NCBI RefSeq assembly: GCF_013155125.1
Contig: NZ_CP053564.1
Span: forward strand, 6,517,501-6,581,500
Direction: 5' to 3'
DNA: 64,000 bases
Source: Pseudonocardia broussonetiae
GTDB lineage: Bacteria > Actinomycetota > Actinomycetes > Mycobacteriales > Pseudonocardiaceae
Shown piece by piece: positions 29,087 through 38,036 of this stretch. The notes under the pieces are model-generated. The model did no database searches. It saw only the letters and a program-made list of their open reading frames with translations, and had not been told where the DNA came from. Each line of letters starts with the position of its first letter. Position 1 is the stretch's first letter. A program made the translations under genes and the position numbers.

Positions 29087-32000
29087 TTACAGGCCGAGTT
29101 CGGAAATCCTGGCGCGGTACCGCTCGACGTTCGCCAGCTTCACGTCCTCGTAGCCGCGCACCAGGTCGGCGGCCTGCGCGGCGGCCACCGCCGTGGCGTG
29201 GTTCTCCGCGGTGAGACCGGCGGCGAGACCGCGGACCATGGCCCGGTACTCGTCGCGCAGCGCGCGCTCCAGGCGCCGGACCTCCGTGCGGCCGAAGGGG
29301 TCGAGCGGGGTGCCGCGCAGCGCCTTCCCGCGGGCCAGCGTGCTCAGCACCGGGCGCATCCACGGCCCGAAGGCGATCTTCTTGTCCCGTCCCAGCGCCT
29401 TGAGGACCGGCGGGTGCAGCCGGTAGCGCCGCTCCGTCGCCCCGGGCACCTCGGCCGCGAGCACCGCGTCGAAGGCCGGGTCGGTGAGCAGCCGCGCCAC
29501 CTCGTACTCGTCCTTGTAGGCGGTGAGCTTGTGCAGCCCGCGCGAGACCGCCTCGCTGAAGCTGGTGTCGGACGCGCCCAGTGCCCGCTCCGCCCGCCAC
29601 GCCGCCTGCACCTCGCGGACGTAGGCCCGGGCGGTGCGCTCCCCCTGGTAGGCGACGAGCTGGGCGGCCCGGATGCCGGTGAGGCGGCGGGTCTCCCCCT
29701 CGAGCTCGCCCAGGTCGTCCCAGGTGGCGGGCGCGGGAACCGCGGTGGTGCCGGTGGCGGCGGCGAAGGCCACCGGGTCGGCGACGGCGGCCCGGCCCCA
29801 GCGGAACGCGGCCGTGTTGACCGCGACGGCGACCCCGTTGAGCTCGATCGCCCACTCGATCGCCGCAGCCGTGACCGGCAGCGCGCCGGACTGGTACGCC
29901 GCGCCGACGACGAGCAGGTTGGCCGGCATGGCGTCGCCGAACAGCGCGTTGGCGGCCGCCTGCGCGTCGAACGGCACGACGGCGCGGGCGGTGCCCGAGA
30001 TCCGCTCCACCAGCGCGGCGATGTCGGGCGCGGCGACCGAGGCGTCGCGCACCATCGCGCCGGTGGGCACCGGGCTGGTGGAGACGACCGCGAGCGTGCG
30101 GTCGGGCGAGGCGTAGGCGAGGTAGCGGGCGTCGGCGCCGACGAGGGCGTCGAAGGCGAGGTAGCAGGCCGCGGTGCCCGTGCCGACGCGGTTGGCCGGG
30201 CCCAGCGCGGCGGCGTCGGCGGCGATGCGCAGGTGCGAGGTGACCGGGCCGGCCTTCTGCGACAGCCCCGTCTGGTCGACGCCGTGCACGGCGCGCCCGT
30301 CGCGGACCGCGGCCGAGGCCAGCACCTGGTTGACCGTGACGATGCCGGTGCCGCCGATGCCCGCGAGGAACACGTCGCCGTGGTCGGGGACCGTGACGTC
30401 CGGCGCGGCCGGGGGCTCCCGCCGCTCGGGACGCGCGGCGGCGCTGCCGGCGGGCAGCTCGACCGTGACGAACGAGGGACAGTCGCCGTCGAGGCAGGAG
30501 TAGTCGGTGTTGCAGGAGGTCTGGTCGATGCGGGTCTTGCGCCCGAACTCGGTGTCGACGGGCTGCACGGACAGGCAGTTGCTCTTCACGCCGCAGTCGC
30601 CGCAGCCCTCGCACACCGCCTCGTTGATGACGACGCGCGTCGGCCGGACCGCCAGCTCGCCGCGCTTGCGCAGCCGCCGGGACTCCGCGGCGCAGCGCTG
30701 GTCGTAGACCAGCACGCTCACCCCGGTGACGTCGGCGAGCGCGCGCTGGGCCTCGTCGACGCGGTCGCGGTGCCACAGGTCGACGCCCGCGGGCAGCGGG
30801 GCCAGGTCGCGGTAGCGCTGCGGCTCGTCGGCGCAGACGATGATCTTCGAGACGCCCTCGGCGAGCAGCTTCGCGGCCATCGCGGGGACCTCCAGCCCGC
30901 CCTCGGCGTCCTGCCCGCCGGTCATCGCGACGGCGCGGTTGTAGAGCAGCTTGTAGGTGATCGACACCCCGGCCGCCACGCACGCCTGGACCGCGAGCTG
31001 CCCGGAGTGCGCGAACGTGCCGTCGCCCATGTTCTGGTACATGTGCCCGGCCTCGGTGAACGGCGCCTGGCCGATCCACTGCGCGCCCTCGCCGCCCATC
31101 TGCGTGATCGAGGTGACCTCGCTGGAGGGCCGGTGGGTGAGCGCCACCATCGCGTGGCAGCCGATGCCGCCGCCCGCGACGGCGCCCTCGGGCACCACCG
31201 TGGAGCGGTTGTGCGGGCAGCCCGAGCAGAAGTACGGGGTGCGCGCGACGGGCAGCAGCTCCAGCATCGGGGGCTCGCGCCGCTCGGGCGCGAGCTCGAC
31301 GCGCCCGGCCAGCACCCGGCGCAGCGGCCCGACCAGCGCACCGGCCGTCAGCTCCCCCGCCTCGGGCACCAGCGGCGCGCCCTCGGCGTCGGTCGAGCCG
31401 AGCACGGCGGGCGCGTCGGACAGGCCGTAGAGGACGTCGCGGACCGCGGCCTCGACGAACGAGCTCTTCTCCTCCACCACGAGCACGGTGTCCAGGCCGC
31501 GCGCGAAGTCGCGCAGCAGGCCCCGCTCCAGCGGGTGGACCATGCCCAGGCGCAGCAGCGAGACGCCCGCACGGCGGCAGCCGTCGTCGTCGAGGCCGAG
31601 GTCGGCGAGCGCCTGCCGGACGTCGGTGAACGCCTTGCCGCCCGCGACGACACCGATGCGTGCCTGCGGCGCCGCCACCTCGACGACGTTGATCGGGTTC
31701 GCCGCCAGGAACGCGCGCAGCATCGCCCAGCGCGGCCCGTACATCTGCGCCTCGGCCTCCAGCGAGGCGGGCGGGGCGAGCATCGGGACCTGCCGGTACT
31801 CCCACGGCCGTCCCTCCCACTCGATCTCCGGGACGGTGATGTCGATGTCGCCGCACGTGCCGTCGACGGTGAACAGGCCGTCGGCGACGTCGGCGGTGAT
31901 CTTCATGCCCACCCACATGCCCGACGCCCGCGACAGCGCGACGCCGTAGCGGCCCAGCCGCACGACCTCCTCGGCGGTGCCCGGGTAGAGCACCGGCAGG

Positions 32001-32515
32001 CCGAAGCCCGCGAGGGTGCGCTCGCTGATGCAGGGGATGGTGGAGGACTTGCAGCTCGGGTCGTCGCCGGCGAGCACCAGCACGCCGCCCTGCGGGTGGG
32101 CACCGCACATGTTGCCGTGGCGCAGCGGGTCGCCCGCCCGGTCGACGCCGGGGGCCTTGCCGTACCAGACGCCCACGGCCCCGTCGACGGTCCGGGCGTG
32201 GCCGGGCACCTCGACCTGGCTGCCCCAGACCGCGGTCGCCGCCAGCTCCTCGTTGACGCCGGGCACCAGGCGCAGCCCGGCGTTCTCCTGCAGCTCGGAG
32301 GCCTTGGCGAGGGTCTGGTCGAGGCCGCCGAGCGGGCTGCCCTGGTACCCGGACACGAACGACGCCGTGCGCAGCCCGGCCGCGGCGTCGGCGGCGTGCT
32401 GCTCCACGAGCAGCCGCGCGATCGCCTGCACCCCGGTGAGCAGCACGGGCCCGGCACCCGCGCGGTAGCGCGAGGCGAGCTCGAAGTCGACCGGCCGGGA
32501 ATCCTGCAGGGTCAT
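29087..32515 (-). CDS. Indolepyruvate ferredoxin oxidoreductase family protein (IorA-IorB fusion)
   Basis: A 1142-residue fused 2-oxoacid:acceptor oxidoreductase that oxidatively decarboxylates aryl-pyruvates to acyl-CoA. An N-terminal pyrimidine-binding half (GVNEELAATAVWGSQ) is followed by a TPP-binding region (YFCSGCPHNRST, GIGCHAMVALTHRP), a cysteine cluster (VCEGCGDCGVKSNC and CNTDYSCLDGDC) and a C-terminal gamma-type domain (GIGGTGIVTVNQVLA). It ends the operon that begins with two extradiol dioxygenases; only 12 bases separate it from the IclR gene. Its substrate in this setting is unclear, perhaps a keto-acid formed after ring opening. Confidence 0.88.
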   Translation of the reverse strand: MTLQDSRPVDFELASRYRAGAGPVLLTGVQAIARLLVEQHAADAAAGLRTASFVSGYQGSPLGGLDQTLAKASELQENAGLRLVPGVNEELAATAVWGSQVEVPGHARTVDGAVGVWYGKAPGVDRAGDPLRHGNMCGAHPQGGVLVLAGDDPSCKSSTIPCISERTLAGFGLPVLYPGTAEEVVRLGRYGVALSRASGMWVGMKITADVADGLFTVDGTCGDIDITVPEIEWEGRPWEYRQVPMLAPPASLEAEAQMYGPRWAMLRAFLAANPINVVEVAAPQARIGVVAGGKAFTDVRQALADLGLDDDGCRRAGVSLLRLGMVHPLERGLLRDFARGLDTVLVVEEKSSFVEAAVRDVLYGLSDAPAVLGSTDAEGAPLVPEAGELTAGALVGPLRRVLAGRVELAPERREPPMLELLPVARTPYFCSGCPHNRSTVVPEGAVAGGGIGCHAMVALTHRPSSEVTSITQMGGEGAQWIGQAPFTEAGHMYQNMGDGTFAHSGQLAVQACVAAGVSITYKLLYNRAVAMTGGQDAEGGLEVPAMAAKLLAEGVSKIIVCADEPQRYRDLAPLPAGVDLWHRDRVDEAQRALADVTGVSVLVYDQRCAAESRRLRKRGELAVRPTRVVINEAVCEGCGDCGVKSNCLSVQPVDTEFGRKTRIDQTSCNTDYSCLDGDCPSFVTVELPAGSAAARPERREPPAAPDVTVPDHGDVFLAGIGGTGIVTVNQVLASAAVRDGRAVHGVDQTGLSQKAGPVTSHLRIAADAAALGPANRVGTGTAACYLAFDALVGADARYLAYASPDRTLAVVSTSPVPTGAMVRDASVAAPDIAALVERISGTARAVVPFDAQAAANALFGDAMPANLLVVGAAYQSGALPVTAAAIEWAIELNGVAVAVNTAAFRWGRAAVADPVAFAAATGTTAVPAPATWDDLGELEGETRRLTGIRAAQLVAYQGERTARAYVREVQAAWRAERALGASDTSFSEAVSRGLHKLTAYKDEYEVARLLTDPAFDAVLAAEVPGATERRYRLHPPVLKALGRDKKIAFGPWMRPVLSTLARGKALRGTPLDPFGRTEVRRLERALRDEYRAMVRGLAAGLTAENHATAVAAAQAADLVRGYEDVKLANVERYRARISELGL

Positions 32516-32527
32516 CGCGAACCTCTT

Positions 32528-33400
32528 CTACTCCTGGGACCGCTCCAGGGCGGCCGACACCGACTTCGCCGCCCTGCGGACACTCTGCACGACCGCGACC
32601 TTCCGCGCGCCCAGCACGCGGGAGGTCCCGCCGACCACCGAGATCGCGGCGACGGCCACCGTGCGCTCGCCGCGGCGCACCAGGATCGGCGCGGCCACCG
32701 ACGACATCCCCATCGTGTGCTCCTCGCGGGAGGCCGCGTAGCCGTCGACGTGGACCTGGCGCAGCACCTGCGCGTAGCGCTGCGGGTCGACGATCGTGAA
32801 CGGCGTGCGCCGCACGAACCCGCGGTCGAGGATCGCCCGCGCCATCGACGGGTTGTAGGCCGCGATGACCTTCGCCGCGCTCGAGGAGTGGCCCGGGCCG
32901 CGCCGGTAGAGCTCGGTGTGGAACATCGTGCCGGCGCCGTTGCCCTCCAGGCGGTCGACGTAGAGCACGTCGGCGCCGACGGGCACCGCGAGCTGCGCGG
33001 TCTCCCGCAGCACCTCGCGCAGCTCGCCGAGCACCGGGAGCGACAGCTCGCGCAGCATGAGGCGGTCGACGGCGAGCTGGCCGATCTCGAACAGCCGCAG
33101 GCCCAGCCGGTAGCGGCCGCTGCGCGAGCGCTCCAGCATCCCCGAGGCCGCCAGCGCGGCCAGCATCCGGCAGGCCGTGCTCTTCGCGACGCCCAGCTCC
33201 GCCGCGACGCGGGTGGCCCCGAGCTCGGGCTCCCGCTCGAAGCAGCCGAGCACCGCCATCGCGATGGAGACCGACCGGAGCGGCCCGTCGCCCGTGCCGT
33301 CGGGCTCGGGCTCCGCCGTCGCGTCGGGCACCAGCAGCGGCACGTCCGGGGCCAGCGACGCCGGGTCCAGGATCGCCTCATCGAGATCCGTGATCGTCAT
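32528..33400 (-). CDS. IclR-family regulator within the extradiol dioxygenase operon
   Basis: A 290-residue IclR protein with an unusual Asp/Glu/Pro-rich N-terminal extension of about 42 residues before the winged helix (SVSIAMAVLGCFEREPELGATRVAAELGVAKSTACRM, given in part). The C-terminal effector domain includes ILVRRGERTVAVAAISV. It is embedded between the histidine phosphatase (16 bases) and the oxidoreductase (12 bases), so it is probably cotranscribed with the genes it controls. The promoter at 36352-36458 is its most likely target. Confidence 0.9.
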   Translation of the reverse strand: MTITDLDEAILDPASLAPDVPLLVPDATAEPEPDGTGDGPLRSVSIAMAVLGCFEREPELGATRVAAELGVAKSTACRMLAALAASGMLERSRSGRYRLGLRLFEIGQLAVDRLMLRELSLPVLGELREVLRETAQLAVPVGADVLYVDRLEGNGAGTMFHTELYRRGPGHSSSAAKVIAAYNPSMARAILDRGFVRRTPFTIVDPQRYAQVLRQVHVDGYAASREEHTMGMSSVAAPILVRRGERTVAVAAISVVGGTSRVLGARKVAVVQSVRRAAKSVSAALERSQE

Positions 33401-33416
33401 CAGCTCTCCCGCGGGG

Positions 33417-34499
33417 TCATGATTCCCAGGCCGGGAACTCGTCCGGCGGCGGCACGTTCACCTCGGTGACGCGGTTGCGGTAGGACACGAAGGCCGTCTG
33501 GCCGCCCTCGCGCAGCTTGACCCGGATCTCCTCGGTGTTGAGCGGTTCGCCGGGGTCGTAGCCGTGCGCCCAGGTGGCGAACGCGCGCATCGGACCGGAG
33601 TGGGTGGCCGCGAGGATGCGCTGGTCACCGGGGTTCTCGGCGATCAGCCGGTGGAAGCCCCGCCAGAACCGGCGCACGCACAGCGCGGGCGGCTCGAAGT
33701 ACATCAGCGGGATCGTCAGCCAGGTCTGGATCGGGTCTCCCCCGCCCAGCTGCACCCGGTAGAACCGGTCGATCTCGACGAGCCAGCGCGGGCGGTCGCC
33801 GACGGCCATCCGCTCCAGCTTCTCCATCGTCGACTGGTACTGCCGGAACGCCGACGTGACGTCGCGCAGGCCGTCGGGGGTCCAGACCCCGAAGTTGCGC
33901 AGCTCGGGGATCGGCACCGGCTCGGTGAGCGTGATGTCCTTGCCCCACATCGCCATGCCGTCCTGTGCGCCGTTGTAGAGCTGCACGGCGGTCTGGCGGG
34001 CGCGGTTGGTGTCGGCGTGGACCAGGCGGACGGTGTCGCCGGCGTCCCAGCGCCGGGCCAGCTCGTGGCCGCGGCGGTGGGCCTGCCAGCCGCCCATCGG
34101 CGTCAGGCCGGCGTCGGTGGAGTACCCCTGCGTGATGCCGTGGCGGATGATCGAGATCTCGCAGACGAACTTCTCGCTCGCCCGCCGCTCGACCGGCGCC
34201 GCCACCTCCTTGCCGCGGGTGGCCTCGGCCAGCGCGGGGGTGAAGGTCGCGCCGTCGAACTCGACGGTCGCCGCGGGCGCCGTGCTCGCCCCGCGCTCGC
34301 GGAAGCGGCGCAGGTAGAGCGGGGTGTCGTCGACGGTCGCGGTGCCGGCCCCCGCCTTGACGGCGGTGCCGCTGCTGTTGCCGCCGCGGCCGTTGCTGCC
34401 GTTCGTGGCCGGAGCGGCGCCCTGGCGCTCCCGGTACTTCGCGAGGTAGTTGGGCGCCTCGTACCGGTCGAGCTTGCGCGGGTCGTGGGGGGCGCTCAC
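33417..34499 (-). CDS. Histidine phosphatase (phosphoglycerate-mutase-like) with a repeated N-terminal motif
   Basis: A 360-residue protein. The catalytic phosphohistidine motif is IIRHGITQG (R119, H120) with a second histidine in AATHSGPMR. Before it lie two copies of a short motif, APNYLAKYRERQG (residues 15-27) and TPLYLRRFRERG (59-70), joined by a Gly/Ser/Asn-rich linker; these may be docking peptides. The GTG start overlaps the stop of the first extradiol dioxygenase (GTGA), so it is coupled to ring cleavage. A phosphatase here is unexpected in a standard meta pathway and fits with the PEP-synthase-like kinase at 44-47 kb. The substrate is unknown. Confidence 0.82.
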   Translation of the reverse strand: MSAPHDPRKLDRYEAPNYLAKYRERQGAAPATNGSNGRGGNSSGTAVKAGAGTATVDDTPLYLRRFRERGASTAPAATVEFDGATFTPALAEATRGKEVAAPVERRASEKFVCEISIIRHGITQGYSTDAGLTPMGGWQAHRRGHELARRWDAGDTVRLVHADTNRARQTAVQLYNGAQDGMAMWGKDITLTEPVPIPELRNFGVWTPDGLRDVTSAFRQYQSTMEKLERMAVGDRPRWLVEIDRFYRVQLGGGDPIQTWLTIPLMYFEPPALCVRRFWRGFHRLIAENPGDQRILAATHSGPMRAFATWAHGYDPGEPLNTEEIRVKLREGGQTAFVSYRNRVTEVNVPPPDEFPAWES

Positions 34500-35425
34500 G
34501 AGTGCACCGTGAAGAAGCGCTCGTTGACCTGGCGGTGGTAGTAGAAGATGGCGCGCCCCATCTCCTCCTCCGTCCACGTGATCGGCTCGAAGTCGGGGTC
34601 GACCCAGTAGCCGCCGGTGAACAGCTCGTTGCGGTTGCCCACGGGGTCGAAGAAGTAGGTGGTGTAGCCGCGGGTGACGCCGTGGCGCGTGGGGGCCACG
34701 TCGATCGTGACGCCGTGGTAGGCCAGCGTGTCGGCGGCGTCACGGATGCCGTTCCAGTCGTCCATCCAGAACGCGAAGTGGTGCAGCGCGCCGTTCGGGC
34801 CGGTGATGACGGCGATGTCGTGCGGGGTGTGGCTGCGCTCGAGGAACGCGGCGAGCTGGTGGCCGTCGTTGGCGACGATCTGCTCGGTGAGCCGGAACTC
34901 CAGCACGTCGGTGAAGAACGCGGAGAACGCCTCGACGTCCTCGGCCATCACGAACACGTGGTCCAGCCGCGGCGGCGCGATGCCGACGAGGTCCTGCGGC
35001 TTGGGCGGCGGGTTCGTCATCGGCAGCATGTTGCCCAGGCGCTCCATGCCGTGCACCAGCTCGACGAGGTGCCCCGACGGCGACTCGAAGCGGATCGCCT
35101 CGCCCCAGCCCGGGCCCAGCTCGCGGGCGGCGTAGCGCTTCACCGGCACGCTCACGGCCTGCAGCCTGTCGGTGAAGTAGTCGAGGTCGCCCTGCTCGGC
35201 GACCTTGAACGCCATGTGGTCGAGCCCGTAGGTCGGGGCCTGGCGCAGGACCACCGAGTGGTGCTCGTGCTCGTCCCAGCACTTGAGGAACACGCGGTCG
35301 ACGCCGTCCTTGACGTCGCGCGCGGTCTCGATGAGGCCGAGGACCTCGGTGTAGTAGGCGGTGCACAGCTCGAGATCGGGGACCCGGATCTCGACGTGCT
35401 GGAGGCGAAGGATCCGATCACTCAT
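34496..35425 (-). CDS. Type I extradiol (catechol 2,3-) dioxygenase, VOC family, copy 1
   Basis: A 309-residue iron-dependent ring-cleavage enzyme with two VOC modules. The metal triad is visible in the second module: H156 (RLDHVFVM), H216 (LHHFAFWMDD) and E267 (GNRNELFTGGYW), at the spacing of XylE (H153, H214, E265). It overlaps copy 2 by ATGA and the phosphatase gene by GTGA. The two copies are the same length and clearly paralogous, so they may form a heteromer or serve different catechols. Confidence 0.93.
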   Translation of the reverse strand: MSDRILRLQHVEIRVPDLELCTAYYTEVLGLIETARDVKDGVDRVFLKCWDEHEHHSVVLRQAPTYGLDHMAFKVAEQGDLDYFTDRLQAVSVPVKRYAARELGPGWGEAIRFESPSGHLVELVHGMERLGNMLPMTNPPPKPQDLVGIAPPRLDHVFVMAEDVEAFSAFFTDVLEFRLTEQIVANDGHQLAAFLERSHTPHDIAVITGPNGALHHFAFWMDDWNGIRDAADTLAYHGVTIDVAPTRHGVTRGYTTYFFDPVGNRNELFTGGYWVDPDFEPITWTEEEMGRAIFYYHRQVNERFFTVHS

Positions 35426-36351
35426 GTGTGCATCCTCAGGAATCGCTGGCTGACGATGTTCTCGTAGTAGAACAGCCCCTTGCCGAACTCCTGCTCGGTC
35501 CAGGTGATGATCTCCTGGTCGGGGTCGACCCAGTAGCCGCCGGTGAACACCTCGTTGCGGATGCCCAGCGGGTCGAAGAAGTAGATGGTGTTGCCGCGCG
35601 TGACGCCGTGGCGCGTGGGGCCCTGGTCGATCTGCACGCCGTTGTAGGCGAGCGTGTCGGCGGCCTTGCGGATGTGGTCCCAGTCGTCGAGCCAGTACGC
35701 CCAGTGGTGCAGCGCGCCGTTCGGACCGTTGACGATCGCGATGTCGTGCGGGGAGTTCGTGCGGCCGGCGAGCCAGACGCCGAGCTGGTGGCCGTTGCCG
35801 TCGAGGACCTGCTCGGTGAGGCGCAGGCCCAGCACGTCCTGGAAGAACCGCGCGGCCTCGCCCACCTCCTCGGCGTTGACGAGCATGTGGTCCATCCGCG
35901 GCGGGGCGATGCCCGGCAGGTCCGGCGGCGGCACCGGCGACGGGTTGGACTTGCCGAGGATGTTGCCGGTCTTCTCGACGTCCCAGACCAGCTCCATGAT
36001 CTGCCCCGAGGGCACCTCGAACCGGATCGACTCGCCCTGCCCGACCGCCTCGCCCTTCGAGACGCGCGAGACCTGGGCGCCGTAGTCGGCGAGCTTCTTC
36101 TCGTAGACGTGCAGGTCGTCCTCGTGCTCGACGCGGAAGGTGAAGGAGTCCATCCCGGTGCGCGGGTTGTAGCGCATGCGCAGCGAGTGGTGGTCCTCCT
36201 CGTCCCAGCACTTGAAGTACACGGTGTCGCCCAGCTCGGCGTCGTTCGTGCGCTGGACCTGCTGGAGGCCCATGACCTCGGTGTAGTAGGCGGTGGCGAG
36301 ATCGAGGTCCGGTGTGCGGACGTCGATGTGGGCGAGGCGGAGGATCCCCAC
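35422..36351 (-). CDS. Type I extradiol (catechol 2,3-) dioxygenase, VOC family, copy 2
   Basis: A 309-residue paralogue of the neighbouring dioxygenase and first gene of the operon. The triad is H155 (RMDHMLVNA), H216 (LHHWAYWLDD) and E267 (GIRNEVFTGGYW). I start it at GTG 36351 because GGGAG lies eight bases upstream and the length then equals its paralogue; the open frame to 36426 runs into the operator region. The promoter lies in the 107-base divergent region that carries the CGTTCCG-type palindrome. Confidence 0.93.
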   Translation of the reverse strand: MGILRLAHIDVRTPDLDLATAYYTEVMGLQQVQRTNDAELGDTVYFKCWDEEDHHSLRMRYNPRTGMDSFTFRVEHEDDLHVYEKKLADYGAQVSRVSKGEAVGQGESIRFEVPSGQIMELVWDVEKTGNILGKSNPSPVPPPDLPGIAPPRMDHMLVNAEEVGEAARFFQDVLGLRLTEQVLDGNGHQLGVWLAGRTNSPHDIAIVNGPNGALHHWAYWLDDWDHIRKAADTLAYNGVQIDQGPTRHGVTRGNTIYFFDPLGIRNEVFTGGYWVDPDQEIITWTEQEFGKGLFYYENIVSQRFLRMHT

Positions 36352-36393
36352 GGCTGCGGCTCCCGGGGTTGGCGGCCTGCTTGACGGGGCGAC

Positions 36394-36447
36394 GCTAACC
36401 CGCTTAGCGTTCCGGAAGGAAGACAAGGCGTTCCGGATATCAGAACG
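36394..36447. promoter_or_regulatory. Operator cluster between the extradiol operon and the 233-residue gene
   Basis: Three elements: a palindrome GCTAA-CCCGC-TTAGC (36394-36408); the direct repeat GCGTTCCGGA at 36407 and 36428, spaced 21 bases; and CGTTCCGGATATCAGAACG (36429-36447), a near copy of the 19-bp palindrome found before the hydratase and aldolase operons. The 21-base spacing places the repeats on one face of the helix. Confidence 0.65.
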
Positions 36448-36458
36448 GGGGCGGGGCC

Positions 36459-37160
36459 ATGGCCGATCCGCTCGACATGCGCACCGCCGTGGCCGGCTAC
36501 GTCACCGCGCTGCACCGCGCCTACCTCGCCCAGGCCGACACGTTCCCGCCCGCCGTGCGCGGGCGGATGCCGCTGCTGGCCGGGGGCGCCCCGCTGACGG
36601 TCGCCGCCGTCGGGGCGCGCAACCTCCACCTGCTCGCCACCCGCGAGGGGCTCGGCCCGCTGCGCGGCCAGGAGGTGGCGCTGCCCGGCGAGCTGCCCGG
36701 CCTGGAGTGGACGCTGCGGTTCTACGACCCGGTCGTCACGCCCGCGCTCGGGCTGGTCGACGAGCGCGAGGAGCCGGCGTACGCCGAGGTCAAGCACGCG
36801 CTGGGGCTCACGACCGTCGTCTACCACGTGGTGGCGCAGCCCGGGTCCGGGCTCACCGCGCACCACGCCGGGCACGTCGGGTCGGGCCTGGCCAGCGGGC
36901 ACTCGAACGCGGCGCGCGACTTCGAGGCGATCCGGGCGCGGGTCCGCGGCCGCGAGCACCTCGTCGACGAGCTCGTGGGCGCCGCCGCGGCCGGACTCCC
37001 CCGCGCGCAGGCGCTGCTGGCGAAGGCGATCGCGCCGCACAACGCCGGCGTCGCCGCGGCGGCGGACGTCGCCGCCCCCGATCCCGACGCCGTGCGCCGC
37101 GCGCTGCTGGAGTCGGTCGGCGGGCGCCGCGACTGGACGCCGAAGGTGCCGCCCGCATGA
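36459..37160 (+). CDS. Unrecognised 233-residue protein, coupled to an IclR regulator
   Basis: I do not recognise the family. The protein has no signal peptide or membrane segment. It has a mixed N-terminal half with a LEWTLRFYDPVV segment, a His-rich stretch (VVYHVVAQPGSGLTAHHAGH, residues about 120-140) followed by GLASGHSNAARDFEAIRARV, and a helical alanine-rich C-terminus. The start at 36459 lies just beyond the operator cluster, and its stop overlaps the ATG of the next IclR gene (ATGA). Position suggests a role in the aromatic pathway, for example an accessory or ligand-handling protein; this is inference. Confidence 0.72.
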   Translation: MADPLDMRTAVAGYVTALHRAYLAQADTFPPAVRGRMPLLAGGAPLTVAAVGARNLHLLATREGLGPLRGQEVALPGELPGLEWTLRFYDPVVTPALGLVDEREEPAYAEVKHALGLTTVVYHVVAQPGSGLTAHHAGHVGSGLASGHSNAARDFEAIRARVRGREHLVDELVGAAAAGLPRAQALLAKAIAPHNAGVAAAADVAAPDPDAVRRALLESVGGRRDWTPKVPPA

Positions 37161-37945
37161 CCGACGCGACGCTGTCCACCGTCCGCAACGCCGCCCGGCT
37201 GCTCAAGGCGTTCCTCACGCGCGAGGAGTCGATCGGGGTGTCGGAGCTGGCGCGCCGGCTCGACCTCGGCAAGTCCGGCGTCCACCGCCTGCTCACGACG
37301 CTGGCCGCCGAGGGCCTCGTCGAGCAGGACCCGCGCACCGGCGGCTACCGGCTCGGCATCGTGGTGTTCGAGCTCGGCGAGGCCGTCAAGGTGCACATGG
37401 ACCTGCACGCCGCGGCCGGTCCCGTGCTCGCGCACCTGCGCGACCAGACCGGCGAGTCGTCGCAGATCGGCGTGCTCGACGGCGACGAGGTCGTCTACGT
37501 CGACCGGCTGGAGAGCGCCCACTCGCTGCGCCTGTTCACCGAGACCGGGCGCCGGGTCCCCGCGCACTGCACCTCCAGCGGCAAGGTGCTGCTCGCGCAC
37601 CTCCCCGAGCCCGAGCGCGAGGCCTTCCTCGCCCGCCCCATGGCCCGGCTCACCCCCCACACCGTCGTCGACCCCGCGGTGCTCCGCGCCGAGCTCGCCT
37701 CGGTGCGGGCCCGCGGCTGGGCCGAGGCGGTCGACGAGCGCGAGATCGGGGTCGCGAGCATCGCCGCGCCGATCCGCGACATCCACGGCGACGTCGTAGC
37801 GGCCGTCAGCATCGGGGCGCCGGCGGCCCGCTTCGGCACCGTCCCGCGCCGCCGGTTCGCCCGCGACCTGGTGGAGGCGGGCGAGGCCGTCGGCAGGCGC
37901 CTGGGCTGGAACCCGGAGCTGGCGGCGCGGGGGCGGGAGGCGTGA
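37157..37945 (+). CDS. IclR-family regulator upstream of the meta-pathway hydratase operon
   Basis: A 262-residue IclR protein: winged helix at about 8-65 (LGKSGVHRLLTTLAAEGLV) and effector domain ending in ISIGAPAARFG-type sequence. It is coupled to the 233-residue gene and lies directly before the palindrome CGTTCCG-N5-CGGAACG and the hydratase operon. I propose that it binds that palindrome, whose second exact copy lies before the acetaldehyde dehydrogenase gene 25 kb away. Confidence 0.93.
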   Translation: MTDATLSTVRNAARLLKAFLTREESIGVSELARRLDLGKSGVHRLLTTLAAEGLVEQDPRTGGYRLGIVVFELGEAVKVHMDLHAAAGPVLAHLRDQTGESSQIGVLDGDEVVYVDRLESAHSLRLFTETGRRVPAHCTSSGKVLLAHLPEPEREAFLARPMARLTPHTVVDPAVLRAELASVRARGWAEAVDEREIGVASIAAPIRDIHGDVVAAVSIGAPAARFGTVPRRRFARDLVEAGEAVGRRLGWNPELAARGREA

Positions 37946-37947
37946 GG

Positions 37948-37966
37948 CGTTCCGCCCAGCGGAACG
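37948..37966. promoter_or_regulatory. 19-bp palindrome CGTTCCG-N5-CGGAACG before the hydratase operon
   Basis: CGTTCCGCCCAGCGGAACG, seven-base perfect arms (eight counting the inner C/G). It begins just after the IclR stop and ends 70 bases before the hydratase ATG. Size and symmetry fit an IclR or similar dimer site. Confidence 0.72.
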
Positions 37967-38036
37967 TCGGTCGTGACCCGGGCGCCGCGGCCCGACACGA
38001 TCACCTCTGCAGCGCACCTACGACTGGGAGTACTCC

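Noticed and set aside
28940..33469. A 1509-residue open frame on the plus strand
   Set aside because: It is antisense to the indolepyruvate oxidoreductase and IclR genes, has no recognisable domain, and reflects the scarcity of stop codons in very G+C-rich DNA.
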